DNA of 64,000 nucleotides from Rhodococcus globerulus NBRC 14531 (GTDB taxonomy: Bacteria > Actinomycetota > Actinomycetes > Mycobacteriales > Mycobacteriaceae), in contig NZ_BCWX01000008.1 of assembly GCF_001894805.1 (NCBI RefSeq), forward strand, positions 80,246-144,245, written 5' to 3'. The notes under the pieces are model-generated. The model had not been told where the DNA came from and did no database searches. It saw only the letters and a list, made by a program, of their open reading frames with translations. Each line of letters opens with the position of its first letter. Positions within the stretch are counted from its first letter, which is position 1. The position numbers were made by a program, and so were the translations under genes. Shown one piece after another: positions 29,989-38,748 of this stretch.

Positions 29989-31197
29989 TCAGCTCTTTTC
30001 GTTCGGTGTTGCAGCGGGGCGACGACGCGCAGCAAGCGTCATACCCAGGCACTTGGCCGCGACAATTTCACGCATGACTTCGTTGGTGCCACCGCCGAAG
30101 GTGTTGTTCTGAGCGCGTCGGCCGAGGTTCTCGACGCGGCCTTCGAGCACTGCACCCGGAGTTCCCGGACGCAGCAATCCCTTGGCTCCCAGCACTTCCT
30201 GCAGCATTCCGTACGTAGTCACGACGGCTTCGGTGCCGAAGATCTTGGCGGCAGCAGAATCACCACCGCCCAAGGTGTTTGCGGCAACGTCGGCAACGAG
30301 TCGCAAGTTCATCAGATCGGCTGCACTGAGCAGCGCGTAGACCTCTGCCAGCTTTTCCCGGACCCATGGGATGTCGTAGACGTGGCCGTCACCGGCCGGT
30401 TCCGTCTTCGCCCACTCGACTACCTCGGCAAAAAGCTCGTTGGCGATACCACCGCGGGCGGCCAAGGCAACCCGCTCGTGGTTGAGCTGGTTGGTGATGA
30501 GCTTCCAACCCTGATTGAGTTCACCGACAACGTTGGTGAGCGGTACCCGCACATCTTCGTAATAGGTTGCCGAGGTGCTGATTCCGCCAACCGTGTGAAT
30601 TTCGGTTACGGAGAATCCGGGAGCGCTTGTCGGTACCAGTACCACCGAAATGCCCTGATGTGTCGGGGCATCCGGATCGGTGCGCACGGCCAGCCACACC
30701 CAGTCGGCAAAGACGCCGGCGCTGGTGAAGATCTTGTTGCCGTTGATGACAAGCTCGTCACCCTCGATGCGAGCTCGCGTTTCGAGAGCAGCGAGGTCGG
30801 TACCGGCGTTGGGCTCGGTGTAGCCGATGGCAAAGATCAACTCGCCGGCCAGGATCGGGCGCAGGAAGAAGTCCTTCTGCGCCTGGGTTCCATGCTTGAT
30901 CAACGCGGGGCCAACCGTGTTCAGCGTGACAAGCGACAGCGGTGCATTGGCGCGAATCACCTCGTCGTAGAACACGTACAGAGCTTCGGGGTTCTCCCCG
31001 CGGCCACCGAATTCCTCCGGCCACCCCAAGCCCAACCAGCCGTCCTTGCCCATCTGGCGCAGGATGCGATCGAAGACGGGTCCGCCTTCGGTCTGATCGA
31101 CCAACGCGCGGCGATCCTCGTCGTTGATGATTTCGGCGAAGTACGCGCGCAGTTCCTTGCGCAGAGTCTTCGACTCCTCTGACAAATCCAGGTACAT
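29989..31197 (-). CDS. Acyl-CoA dehydrogenase, FadE26/ChsE4-like catalytic subunit
   Basis: A 402-aa acyl-CoA dehydrogenase with the FAD/substrate motif IGYTEPNAGTDLAA, INGNKIFTS, and the C-terminal NNTFGGGTNEVMREI. This matches the catalytic partner of the ChsE4-ChsE5 heterotetramer, which dehydrogenates branched steroid side-chain CoA thioesters. Its partner gene follows at once (28866-29987). A double-length fadE lies 24 bp upstream. Confidence 0.88.
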   Translation of the reverse strand: MYLDLSEESKTLRKELRAYFAEIINDEDRRALVDQTEGGPVFDRILRQMGKDGWLGLGWPEEFGGRGENPEALYVFYDEVIRANAPLSLVTLNTVGPALIKHGTQAQKDFFLRPILAGELIFAIGYTEPNAGTDLAALETRARIEGDELVINGNKIFTSAGVFADWVWLAVRTDPDAPTHQGISVVLVPTSAPGFSVTEIHTVGGISTSATYYEDVRVPLTNVVGELNQGWKLITNQLNHERVALAARGGIANELFAEVVEWAKTEPAGDGHVYDIPWVREKLAEVYALLSAADLMNLRLVADVAANTLGGGDSAAAKIFGTEAVVTTYGMLQEVLGAKGLLRPGTPGAVLEGRVENLGRRAQNNTFGGGTNEVMREIVAAKCLGMTLAARRRPAATPNEKS

Positions 31198-31221
31198 GGG
31201 TAAGACTCCTCGAGAATATGG

Positions 31222-33429
31222 CTAGGAGCGCGGCAGGCCGAGAACGCGCTGCGCGATGACATTGAGTTGAATTTCGACGGTTCCGCCGCCGAAGAGAATC
31301 GATGGCAAACCGATGTGATCGATGCCGTAGTTGGCACGGGGATCGACCACTGCCGCACGTGGTCCCAGCAAGCGGAGCAGGTCTCGTGATCCCTCACGCT
31401 GGGCCAGTGCGTTGTATACCTTGGAGACGCTGATCTCGGCGCCGGGTTCTTGACCGGCCAGTCGAGCCGAAACGCCACGCAGGTTCATGGCGGATAGTGC
31501 CAGTTCGCGAGAAATACTGCGCCCCAGACCTTCCACTGCATCCTCGCGCGAGCAGTCGTGACTACCGTCGGCGATAACCTGACGGAACTGCTCACTCGAA
31601 CCGTGATGCAGACGCGAACCCATGCTCAGACGTTCGTTGGACAGTGTGGTCGCTGCAAGCTTCCAGCCCTGTCCCGGTTCGGCCACCAGGCACTCGTCCG
31701 GGACGAACACGTCGTCCAGGAACACCTCGTTGAACTCCGACTTGCCGGTGGACTGCTTGAGCGGCCGGACGTCGATGCCCGCCGACGTCATGTCGACCAA
31801 GAAGTACGACAGCCCACGATGTTTCGGAGCATCCGCGTCGGTGCGGGCGAGGCAGACGCCCCAGTCCGCTTCGTGCGCACCCGAGTTCCATACCTTCTGC
31901 CCCGAGATGACCCAGCCGCCGTCCACCTTGCGCGCCTTGGTGCTCAATCCGGCCAGGTCGGAGCCTGCTCCCGGCTCGCTGAAGAGTTGGCACCAGATGA
32001 TGTCTGCGCGCAGAGTCGGGTCGACGAACCTGTCCTGCTGCTCGGCATTGCCGTGTTCGAGGATCGTCGGCAGCACCCATTCACCGATCACGGTGGACGG
32101 TTGCGCCCATCCACGTATGGCGAACTCGTGAGCGATCACTGCCTGTTCCTGGGGACCTGCCCCCAAACCGTAGGGCTCGCGGTAATGCGGGGCAACAAGT
32201 TTGGCCTCGGCAAAACGAGCACGCCTGGCGCTTCCCTTGGCCGGAGCCCAACTCGCGTCGGTGGTTCCGTCGTCTGGCAGCAGTTCCACGTCGGCAAACA
32301 CCCGACGTACTTCAGCCCGCAATTCCGGCAACATGTCGGGATCGACAAACGAGAAGTCACGAACCGCGTCAGCCGAGCGCTCACCCAGTGTGTGCGCCCA
32401 CCGCTCCTCCGCGCCGACAACAGCCGCGATGCTGAGCGCGCGACGCCAGTACAGATGCGCGTCGTGCTCCCAGGTGAAGCCGACGCCGCCGAGCAACGTG
32501 ACACATTCGAGTGCGTTCTCGATCCCGATCGGCAACGCCGCAAGAGCAGCCTGAGCGGAAACGAGCTTCTGCTGGTCCACGTCGTGTTCTTCCGACCGTG
32601 CTGCGTCCCACGCTGCTGCACAGGCAATTTCGGAACGCACGAGCATCATGGCCGCTTTGTGCTGCACGGCCTGGAAGCTGCCTACCGGGCTGCCGAACTG
32701 AACCCGAGTCTTGACGTACTCGACTGCTGTGCGCAGCGCCCAACCCGCAAGCCCGCTGGCCTCGGCGGCGTACACGGTATTGACGATCAACTCGACGCGG
32801 TGCGGCGATAATCCGTCGACAATCTCCGCGGCCGACACCTGATGCTCGGTCAGAGTCAATGTGCCGATGGAGCGTGTCAGGTCGATTCCGTCCTCGACCT
32901 CCACTACCGCGGTGGCTGCCGGCGTAAGCCGGAACCACAGCGCACCTTCGCTGCTACGAGCCTGTACCAGAACGACATCCGCGCCGGGCAGGCCAAGGGC
33001 GGGGTCGGCAGTACCACTGACAGTCCACCCGGCGGCCGAGCGCTCCGCGACCAGAGAACCGCTGCAGACCGCACCGGTGGCACCATTTCCCAACTCGCCC
33101 AGCATGGTTGCCGCCGCGCTACCGGAACCGGTCGCAAGGACTCCACCGGTGATGACAGTCGGAACATACGATCCGGGGTAGAGCGTCATTCCCAACTGCT
33201 CGACGACCACTGCAAGTTCTGCAAGACCGGCACCGTCACCGCCGTATTCCTCCGGCAGATGCACCGCATGCAGACCCTGGCTGACCAACGCCTTCCAGGA
33301 ATCCGGTTGCTCGCCGGCTGCGTAGCGCGTGAAATTGGCTCGGGTATCGGCAACTGCGCTGTTGCGGGCCGCAAACGCGGCTACCGCTTCGGCGAGATCA
33401 CGGTGGTCTTCGAGCAGGGACAGTGCCAT
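31222..33429 (-). CDS. Second double-length acyl-CoA dehydrogenase
   Basis: A 735-aa fusion of two acyl-CoA dehydrogenase modules, related to the 715-aa protein at 22041 (shared LPEEYGG, AVEY-K-R-FG, GG-G-TWEHDAHLY, WCQLFSEPGAGSD and GGT-EI landmarks). Module 1 has a weak active site; module 2 carries the FAD loop and the FGGGTVEIQLNVIAQ C-terminus. Two such fusions plus a heteromeric pair in one locus imply several successive dehydrogenation steps. It lies 35 bp after the thiolase gene. Confidence 0.88.
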   Translation of the reverse strand: MALSLLEDHRDLAEAVAAFAARNSAVADTRANFTRYAAGEQPDSWKALVSQGLHAVHLPEEYGGDGAGLAELAVVVEQLGMTLYPGSYVPTVITGGVLATGSGSAAATMLGELGNGATGAVCSGSLVAERSAAGWTVSGTADPALGLPGADVVLVQARSSEGALWFRLTPAATAVVEVEDGIDLTRSIGTLTLTEHQVSAAEIVDGLSPHRVELIVNTVYAAEASGLAGWALRTAVEYVKTRVQFGSPVGSFQAVQHKAAMMLVRSEIACAAAWDAARSEEHDVDQQKLVSAQAALAALPIGIENALECVTLLGGVGFTWEHDAHLYWRRALSIAAVVGAEERWAHTLGERSADAVRDFSFVDPDMLPELRAEVRRVFADVELLPDDGTTDASWAPAKGSARRARFAEAKLVAPHYREPYGLGAGPQEQAVIAHEFAIRGWAQPSTVIGEWVLPTILEHGNAEQQDRFVDPTLRADIIWCQLFSEPGAGSDLAGLSTKARKVDGGWVISGQKVWNSGAHEADWGVCLARTDADAPKHRGLSYFLVDMTSAGIDVRPLKQSTGKSEFNEVFLDDVFVPDECLVAEPGQGWKLAATTLSNERLSMGSRLHHGSSEQFRQVIADGSHDCSREDAVEGLGRSISRELALSAMNLRGVSARLAGQEPGAEISVSKVYNALAQREGSRDLLRLLGPRAAVVDPRANYGIDHIGLPSILFGGGTVEIQLNVIAQRVLGLPRS

Positions 33430-33464
33430 GGTGGGTTCCTCAATCTTCGGTTTCTACTTCGGCG

Positions 33465-34595
33465 TCAGATACGTTCGAGAATCAGACAGGTGGTTGCGGC
33501 CGACGCGCAGATCGCGATGAGGGCGATGGACTTGTCGCGTCGTTCCAATTCGTCGATCGCATTGGCCAGCAGACGAATACCGGTTGCCCCGGCCGGGTGA
33601 CCGAGCGCAATGGCGCCACCGTTGACGTTCAGGAGGTCGTGGTCGACGCCGTGTGCTTGCGCAAAGGACATGGGCACCGATGCAAACGCTTCGTTGACCT
33701 CGAAAAGATCAATGTCGGCGATCGTCAGGCCCGTGCGTTCCAACACGATGGACGCGGCGTCCACGGGACCGTCGAGCATGAACTCGGTGTCGCCGCCGAT
33801 GACGCATTGCGCCAGTATCCGGGCCCGCGGCCGCACGCCCAGTGCCGAAGCGCGAGTTGCCGACATCAGCAGAGCAGCACTCGCACCGTCCGAGACCTGC
33901 GAAGACGTTCCAGCGGTGTGCAATCCACCCTCTTGAACGGTGCGCAGCTTGGCGAGCCCTTCCAGGCTCGACTCGCGCAGTCCCTGATCACGGTGAACCG
34001 GAGTGTCCGACCCTGGAACCACCACGTCGATGATGTGCGAGTCGAATCGGCCGGCGTCCCACGCTGCAGCGGCCCGCTGTTGCGAGCGCAGCCCGAAGGC
34101 GTCGAGATCCTCGCGGCTGAAACCACGTTTGACGGCAATACGGTCTGCTGCGGTGTACTGATCGACGGTATCGAGTGACCACGACTCGGGCCGCGGCGTT
34201 CCGAGACCGGTGCCCACCTTGTAGGTGAGCGGAGCCCGCGACATCAGTTCCACCCCGCAGGCCACACCCACGTCGACGGCTCCGATGGCAATCTGGCCCG
34301 CCAGCAACTGCACCGACTGCTGCGCGGTTCCGCACTGAGCGTCGATCGTGGTGCAGCCGGCCTTCAGCGGAAGCCCGGCATGCATCCAGGATGTCCGCAC
34401 GATATTGCCGAACTGTTCGCCGAGCGGCGTGACGCAGCCACCGATGACCTGATCGACGGCCTTCGGATCCACTCCCACCCGATCCAGCACACCGGACTGC
34501 GCATAACCCAACAGTTCCGCCGCGTGAACACCGGACAGCCATCCCTCACGCTTGCCGAACGGTGTTCGTGCTGCGTCCACGATGACGGGCTTCAT
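33465..34595 (-). CDS. Acyl-CoA thiolase (FadA5/FadA6-like) with altered C-terminal motif
   Basis: A 376-aa thiolase expected to cleave a 3-ketoacyl-CoA. The nucleophile is Cys88 (DAQCGTAQQS), NEAFAS and GHPAGATG (His333) are present, and the second Cys is Cys363. The usual Cys-x-Gly of the last motif reads Cys-Ala-Ser here, unlike FadA at 51538, so the oxyanion geometry may differ. The ATG at 34595 overlaps the stop of the SDR gene upstream (ATGA). An upstream in-frame extension is encoded inside that SDR gene and was rejected. Confidence 0.85.
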   Translation of the reverse strand: MKPVIVDAARTPFGKREGWLSGVHAAELLGYAQSGVLDRVGVDPKAVDQVIGGCVTPLGEQFGNIVRTSWMHAGLPLKAGCTTIDAQCGTAQQSVQLLAGQIAIGAVDVGVACGVELMSRAPLTYKVGTGLGTPRPESWSLDTVDQYTAADRIAVKRGFSREDLDAFGLRSQQRAAAAWDAGRFDSHIIDVVVPGSDTPVHRDQGLRESSLEGLAKLRTVQEGGLHTAGTSSQVSDGASAALLMSATRASALGVRPRARILAQCVIGGDTEFMLDGPVDAASIVLERTGLTIADIDLFEVNEAFASVPMSFAQAHGVDHDLLNVNGGAIALGHPAGATGIRLLANAIDELERRDKSIALIAICASAATTCLILERI

Positions 34596-35464
34596 GCCAA
34601 CTCCTCGGTTCGTAATGCTGTCAAGTCCGGTAGTGCTGTTGTGTCCGGTAATGCAGTTCCGTCCAGACCGCGCACGGTCAAGGCCCACTCGTCGATCAGG
34701 TCCAAGCTGACGCACGAACGCGCGGTGAACTCGGTGTCGCAATCACACAGCGCCGTGACCGCTTCCACCATTTGTTCCATAGATTCGACCTGATCCGGCC
34801 GAATAGTCTCACCGACCAGGACTCTTGCGCCCTCACTGAGCACCGCTGCCCGCGGTTCGATCGTGTTGACGCGCACGCCCTCGCCGTAGAGTTCGACACC
34901 CATTCCGTTGCTGATGCGGTTCAGCGCGGACTTGGAGGCGCCGTACACGGTCATCGCGGTTCCCGGTTCGATCAAGGTGAACGGCGGACCTTGCCACTGT
35001 TTCGTGGTTCCGCTGGACACATTGACGATCCAGCCGTATCCGTTTGCCACCATGCCGGGTATCACGGCTTGCATCAGGTCGAGTGGCGCGTGGACGTTTG
35101 CCTCGAAGACCACACGCCGCCGACGGAGCGGGTACTCGGACAGCGGCGCGTATATCGCTGCTGCCGCGTTGTTCACCAAGATGTCGATAGTCCCGCCGAG
35201 CTTCTCGATTGCCTGAGCCACGACGGTGTCGCGCTGCTGCTCGTCGGTCAGATCCGCGACCACTATCTCGACCTTGGTTCCGTACTTCGCAATTCGAGCG
35301 GCAGTCTCCTCGAGACTGCCAGGCAGGGTCGCGTGGGCACCGAGCGTCCGAGCCACGAGGGCCACGTCGGCACCCTCCGCTGCCAGTCTTTCTGCGACGC
35401 CCGCACCGATTCCACGACTGGAACCGGTGACAAGCGCCCGGCGGCCGTCAAAGCGCCTCGTCAT
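34592..35464 (-). CDS. Short-chain dehydrogenase/reductase
   Basis: A 290-aa classical SDR: TGSSRGIG Rossmann motif, NNAAAAIY, catalytic Ser in NVSSGTT, and VYGASK. It is a paralogue of the SDR at 26817. The C-terminus ends in a small imperfect repeat (TALPDTTALPDLTAL). The start at 35464 overlaps nothing but lies directly at the end of the PLP-enzyme gene; the stop overlaps the thiolase ATG. Probably oxidises or reduces a ring or side-chain hydroxyl; substrate unknown. Confidence 0.83.
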   Translation of the reverse strand: MTRRFDGRRALVTGSSRGIGAGVAERLAAEGADVALVARTLGAHATLPGSLEETAARIAKYGTKVEIVVADLTDEQQRDTVVAQAIEKLGGTIDILVNNAAAAIYAPLSEYPLRRRRVVFEANVHAPLDLMQAVIPGMVANGYGWIVNVSSGTTKQWQGPPFTLIEPGTAMTVYGASKSALNRISNGMGVELYGEGVRVNTIEPRAAVLSEGARVLVGETIRPDQVESMEQMVEAVTALCDCDTEFTARSCVSLDLIDEWALTVRGLDGTALPDTTALPDLTALRTEELA

Positions 35465-35465
35465 G

Positions 35466-36674
35466 CTATTTGAACTTCGAGGCGAAGCGATTGATGCTCT
35501 CCGCAATCCGGGCAACTTCGTCGTCACGTAGGCCGTGACTCATGCCGAGTGTCATTCCTCGGGCAAAGACCGCGTCGGCTTCCGGCAATCCTTCGGCCGG
35601 CTGACGGAACTCGATGTTGTTCATCATCGGGTGACGAGTGACGTTGCCGCTCCACACAGTTCGAGTGTCGATGCCGTCGGCCTCGATGGCTTCCTGCAGG
35701 TCGCTACGCGTGAATGGTGCGTTCTCGTTGATCATCACGGGGTAGCACAGCCACGCCGTATCGAGACCGTCGAGTTCTACCGGCGTCGTGAAGAATTCGG
35801 GGTGAGCACCGTACGCCGCCGTGAAAGCAGCAAACGTGGCCTTACGCGTCTTGTAGTTCTCTTCCAGCTTGTCGAGCTGCACGACGCCATAGGCTGCGCC
35901 GAGCTCGGAGGGCTCGAAGTTCCACGACATGAGCTCGAAGATGAAGTCGTTGTCGTAGTCGACGCCGTCGAGTGTTTCACGGAAGACTCGGCCGGACTTG
36001 GTGCTGCCGAACAGGTTCGGCTCGCTACGACGGCCCCAGCGGCGAAGCAGCAGAGCCTTGTCGCGGCTGGCTTCGTCGTCGACACACACCATTCCGCCGG
36101 TTCCCGCGCACGTGATGATGTGTGCCATGGAGAAGCTGGTGACGACGATGTCTGCCCGGGAGCCGGTCGGAGTGCCGCGGAGCGTGGCTCCGATCGCATC
36201 ACACGAATCTTCGATCACCTTGAGCCCGTGGCGATCTGCGATATCGCGAATGACGTCCCAGTCCGGGCAGTTGCCGGCCAGGTTCGGCATCAGGATGGCA
36301 CCGGTCTTCTCGGTGACCATGGCCTCGATCTTGGTGACGTCGACGTTGAACGTGTTGGGTTCAACGTCCACGAACACCGGCACCAGGCCGGCACGCACGA
36401 TCGGTGCGATGTCGGTGGAGAACGTCAACGGCGATGTGATGACCTCGCTACCGGCGGGGAGTCCGAGCAGCTCGACTGCCAGGTACAGACCCGAGGATCC
36501 CGAGTTGCACATGACGCCGAACTTCTTGCCCGCCAAGGCCGCGATGCGTTCTTCCATCTCGAAGACGTTCTTGCCGATGCGCAGGCCCTGGTGCCCGCTG
36601 CGCAGTACGTCGACAACCGCCTGTATTTCTTCCTCGCCGTGGGTGGCCCTGGCGTAGGTGATCCGCTCGCTCAT
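35466..36674 (-). CDS. DegT/DnrJ-family PLP/PMP enzyme with His in place of the Schiff-base Lys (E1/ColD-dehydratase-like)
   Basis: A 402-aa protein with the fold-type-I motifs of the sugar aminotransferase/dehydratase family: NSGSSGLYLAV (57-67), FVDVEP (101-106) and IEDSCDAIGATLRG (154-167, ring-N aspartate). The residue that normally binds PLP is His185 in SFSMAHIIT, as in the PMP-dependent sugar 3-dehydratases ColD (His188) and E1/RfbH, not Lys. The RRWGRR and LSWNFEPSELGAAYGVVQLDKLEE-type regions also follow E1, but its [2Fe-2S] cysteines are absent. A C-O bond-cleaving dehydratase is the best guess. Its place in a beta-oxidation operon without sugar genes is unusual. Confidence 0.75.
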   Translation of the reverse strand: MSERITYARATHGEEEIQAVVDVLRSGHQGLRIGKNVFEMEERIAALAGKKFGVMCNSGSSGLYLAVELLGLPAGSEVITSPLTFSTDIAPIVRAGLVPVFVDVEPNTFNVDVTKIEAMVTEKTGAILMPNLAGNCPDWDVIRDIADRHGLKVIEDSCDAIGATLRGTPTGSRADIVVTSFSMAHIITCAGTGGMVCVDDEASRDKALLLRRWGRRSEPNLFGSTKSGRVFRETLDGVDYDNDFIFELMSWNFEPSELGAAYGVVQLDKLEENYKTRKATFAAFTAAYGAHPEFFTTPVELDGLDTAWLCYPVMINENAPFTRSDLQEAIEADGIDTRTVWSGNVTRHPMMNNIEFRQPAEGLPEADAVFARGMTLGMSHGLRDDEVARIAESINRFASKFK

Positions 36675-36709
36675 CTTTGTTCCTGCTTTCTCGAATATGT
36701 GCGGCAGAT

Positions 36710-37891
36710 TCAGCGATCTGCCGAGAGGACGAGCGCACTGTGCGGGACGGGAGAACCGCCGGTCACGAGCACGTTGTCCAGAGTTTTGGTGGGTTGGTTG
36801 GTGGAGGTTCCCCGGATCAGCCGAACACCTTCGGCAATTCCGTTGACGCCGTGGATGTATCCCTCACCGAGTTGACCGCCGTGTGTGTTGATCGGCAGAC
36901 GGCCGTTCAGTTCCAGATTGCCGTCGGCAATGAAGTCCTTGGCCTCGCCGCGTCCACAGAAGCCGTACTCCTCGAGCTGCAGCAGCACCATCGGAGTGAA
37001 AGCGTCGTAAAGAATCGCGGCGTCGATGTCGTCCGGGCCGATACCCGCCTGGTTCCACAACTGACGAGCGACCAGTTCGACCTCCGGCATGCTGTCGATG
37101 TCGTCACGGTAGTAGCTGCTCATCGAAATCTGTTGTGGACCAACACCTTGTGCTGCTCCGGTGATGATGGCCGGCTTGTGCGGCAGATCCCGTGCGCGCT
37201 CGGCACTCACGATGACCAACGCCTGCCCGCCGTCGCTCTCCTGGCAGCAGTCCAGCAGACGGATCGGATCGGCGATCATGCGCGAGTTCTGATGATCCTC
37301 GATCGTGATCGGCCGCTCGTAGAACCAGGCTTTGGGGTTGTTGGCAGCGTGCTTGCGTGAGAGGACCGAGATCTGCCCGAAATCCGCACTGGTTGCACCG
37401 TACTTGTGCATGTAGAGCTTGGCCAGGAACGCTTCCTGCTGAGCGGGAGTGAGTAATCCGTACGGGTTGATCCAGTTCCGGTATTCCTGGTCGGTGGTCT
37501 GGTTGTACGCAAAGGCGGGCGGACCGGCCCCGAAGCGATGCCCGGAACGCTCGTTCATGGCGCGGTAGACGACCACGACGTCGGCAACACCGCTCGAAAC
37601 GGCCAGTGCGGCCTGCTGAACGGGCGCACACGCGCCGCCACCGCCGTGCGGGATCCGGCTGAAGAAGCTCAGTTCCGGGATACCGAGGGCGCGCGCGACG
37701 GCGATCTCGGGGTTGTTCTCCATGGTGAACAGCGAAAATCCGTTCACCTCTTCTGCCTCGATCTGAGCGTCGTCGAGCGCGGCGATCACCGATTCGCACG
37801 CCAACTGCCATTCGCTGCGCCCGGAATTCTTGGAGAACTCCGTCGCTCCGATGCCGGCGATTGCCGCTGCTCCGGAAAATCCTCGACTCAT
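36710..37891 (-). CDS. Ltp2-like thiolase-fold aldolase (lipid-transfer protein)
   Basis: A 393-aa thiolase-superfamily protein of the Ltp2 type (AIAGIGATEFSKNSGRSE N-terminus, CCQESDGGQALVIVSAERA, ILYDAFTPMVLLQLEEYGFC, NTHGGQLGEGYIHG). In cholesterol degradation Ltp2, with the DUF35 domain of ChsH2, performs a retro-aldol cleavage of the hydroxylated three-carbon side chain. The adjacent MaoC, DUF35 and MaoC-N genes recreate that Ltp2-ChsH1-ChsH2 set. The stop of the preceding MaoC gene overlaps its ATG. Confidence 0.88.
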   Translation of the reverse strand: MSRGFSGAAAIAGIGATEFSKNSGRSEWQLACESVIAALDDAQIEAEEVNGFSLFTMENNPEIAVARALGIPELSFFSRIPHGGGGACAPVQQAALAVSSGVADVVVVYRAMNERSGHRFGAGPPAFAYNQTTDQEYRNWINPYGLLTPAQQEAFLAKLYMHKYGATSADFGQISVLSRKHAANNPKAWFYERPITIEDHQNSRMIADPIRLLDCCQESDGGQALVIVSAERARDLPHKPAIITGAAQGVGPQQISMSSYYRDDIDSMPEVELVARQLWNQAGIGPDDIDAAILYDAFTPMVLLQLEEYGFCGRGEAKDFIADGNLELNGRLPINTHGGQLGEGYIHGVNGIAEGVRLIRGTSTNQPTKTLDNVLVTGGSPVPHSALVLSADR

Positions 37892-38298
37892 GCCGACACT
37901 CCTTCTACCGGTGCCACGGTCACCTTGGCACTGACGTGTGTTCCTCGTTCGTTGCGTCCGACCACGGCGATCGTGACGGCCGGGCCGACCTTCTCCACTA
38001 CCTCGCCGGTGAAGGTCATCGTGTCACCGGGAAAGTTCGGAACTCCCAGCCGCAGTGAAGTTTTGACGATTCGAGAATTCGGTCCGGACCAATCGGTGAT
38101 GTACCGGTCGATGAACCCGTTCGTGGAGTTGATGCTCATGAAAATGTCCGGGGTGCCACGTTCCTGGGCCTTGCCAGGATCGTGGTGCACGTCCTCGAAA
38201 TCCTGCGACGAGATGGCCGCCGCGACAATGAGCGTCCGGTCCAACGGCAGTTCGAGTGTGGGAAGGTTCGAGCCCACATCACACTGGGGAAAGGTCAT
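37888..38298 (-). CDS. MaoC-like enoyl-CoA hydratase subunit (ChsH1-like)
   Basis: A 136-aa hot-dog-fold protein with the hydratase motif SQDFEDVHHDP (Asp33-x4-His38). By size and position it corresponds to ChsH1, the catalytic partner of a ChsH1-ChsH2 hydratase acting on an unsaturated side-chain CoA. Here its partner would be the MaoC-N protein at 38745. Four-base overlap with the Ltp2 gene downstream and a 3-bp gap from the DUF35 gene upstream point to coupled translation. Confidence 0.85.
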   Translation of the reverse strand: MTFPQCDVGSNLPTLELPLDRTLIVAAAISSQDFEDVHHDPGKAQERGTPDIFMSINSTNGFIDRYITDWSGPNSRIVKTSLRLGVPNFPGDTMTFTGEVVEKVGPAVTIAVVGRNERGTHVSAKVTVAPVEGVSA

Positions 38299-38301
38299 CT
38301 C

Positions 38302-38748
38302 TCAGGCCTCCCCGCGGCGCCGAAGCTGCGGCAGGATCTCACCGTGAGCGTGCTCGGAGAAGCCGACTTCGAGTTCCATGCCGAATGCCAAGTCGTCGTG
38401 GTCGATTCCGGCGATGTCGGCAACCAGACGGGTCCCTTCTTCCAGGTCGACCAAGCCGACGGCAAGCGGGTACTCGAAGGCGGGATCCTTGGGGTGGTGA
38501 ATCACCGTGAAACTGTGCAGTGTGCAGCGACGCGTGGATTCGACTGTGTCCCAGCTGAACGAACGGCACGACGGGCAGGCGGGCGCAGGTGGGTGGCGAA
38601 GCGTCTTGCAGTCGGCACAACGCTGAATCTCGAGACGGCCTTCCTTGGCTGCCTCGAAGAAGAAGTCGTTGTCTCCGGTGACGGTCAGCCCGGGCACCGA
38701 GGTCCGGGGAACAGGTACTGCGTTTGTCGATGTTTCGGCCGCGCTCAT
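38302..38748 (-). CDS. DUF35 zinc-ribbon/OB-fold protein (separate ChsH2 C-terminal domain)
   Basis: A 148-aa protein with a rubredoxin-like zinc ribbon (RCADCKTLRHPP then ACPSC) followed by a DUF35 OB-fold. In M. tuberculosis this domain is fused to a MaoC domain in ChsH2 and forms the working aldolase with Ltp2. Here it is a separate gene whose ATG overlaps the stop of the MaoC-N gene (ATGA). It should bind the Ltp2-like protein and present the acyl-CoA. Confidence 0.85.
   Translation of the reverse strand: MSAAETSTNAVPVPRTSVPGLTVTGDNDFFFEAAKEGRLEIQRCADCKTLRHPPAPACPSCRSFSWDTVESTRRCTLHSFTVIHHPKDPAFEYPLAVGLVDLEEGTRLVADIAGIDHDDLAFGMELEVGFSEHAHGEILPQLRRRGEA

Noticed and set aside
35535..36875. 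Plus-strand frame antisense to the PLP-enzyme gene.
   Set aside because: A shadow of a well-supported gene; no domain and no ribosome site.
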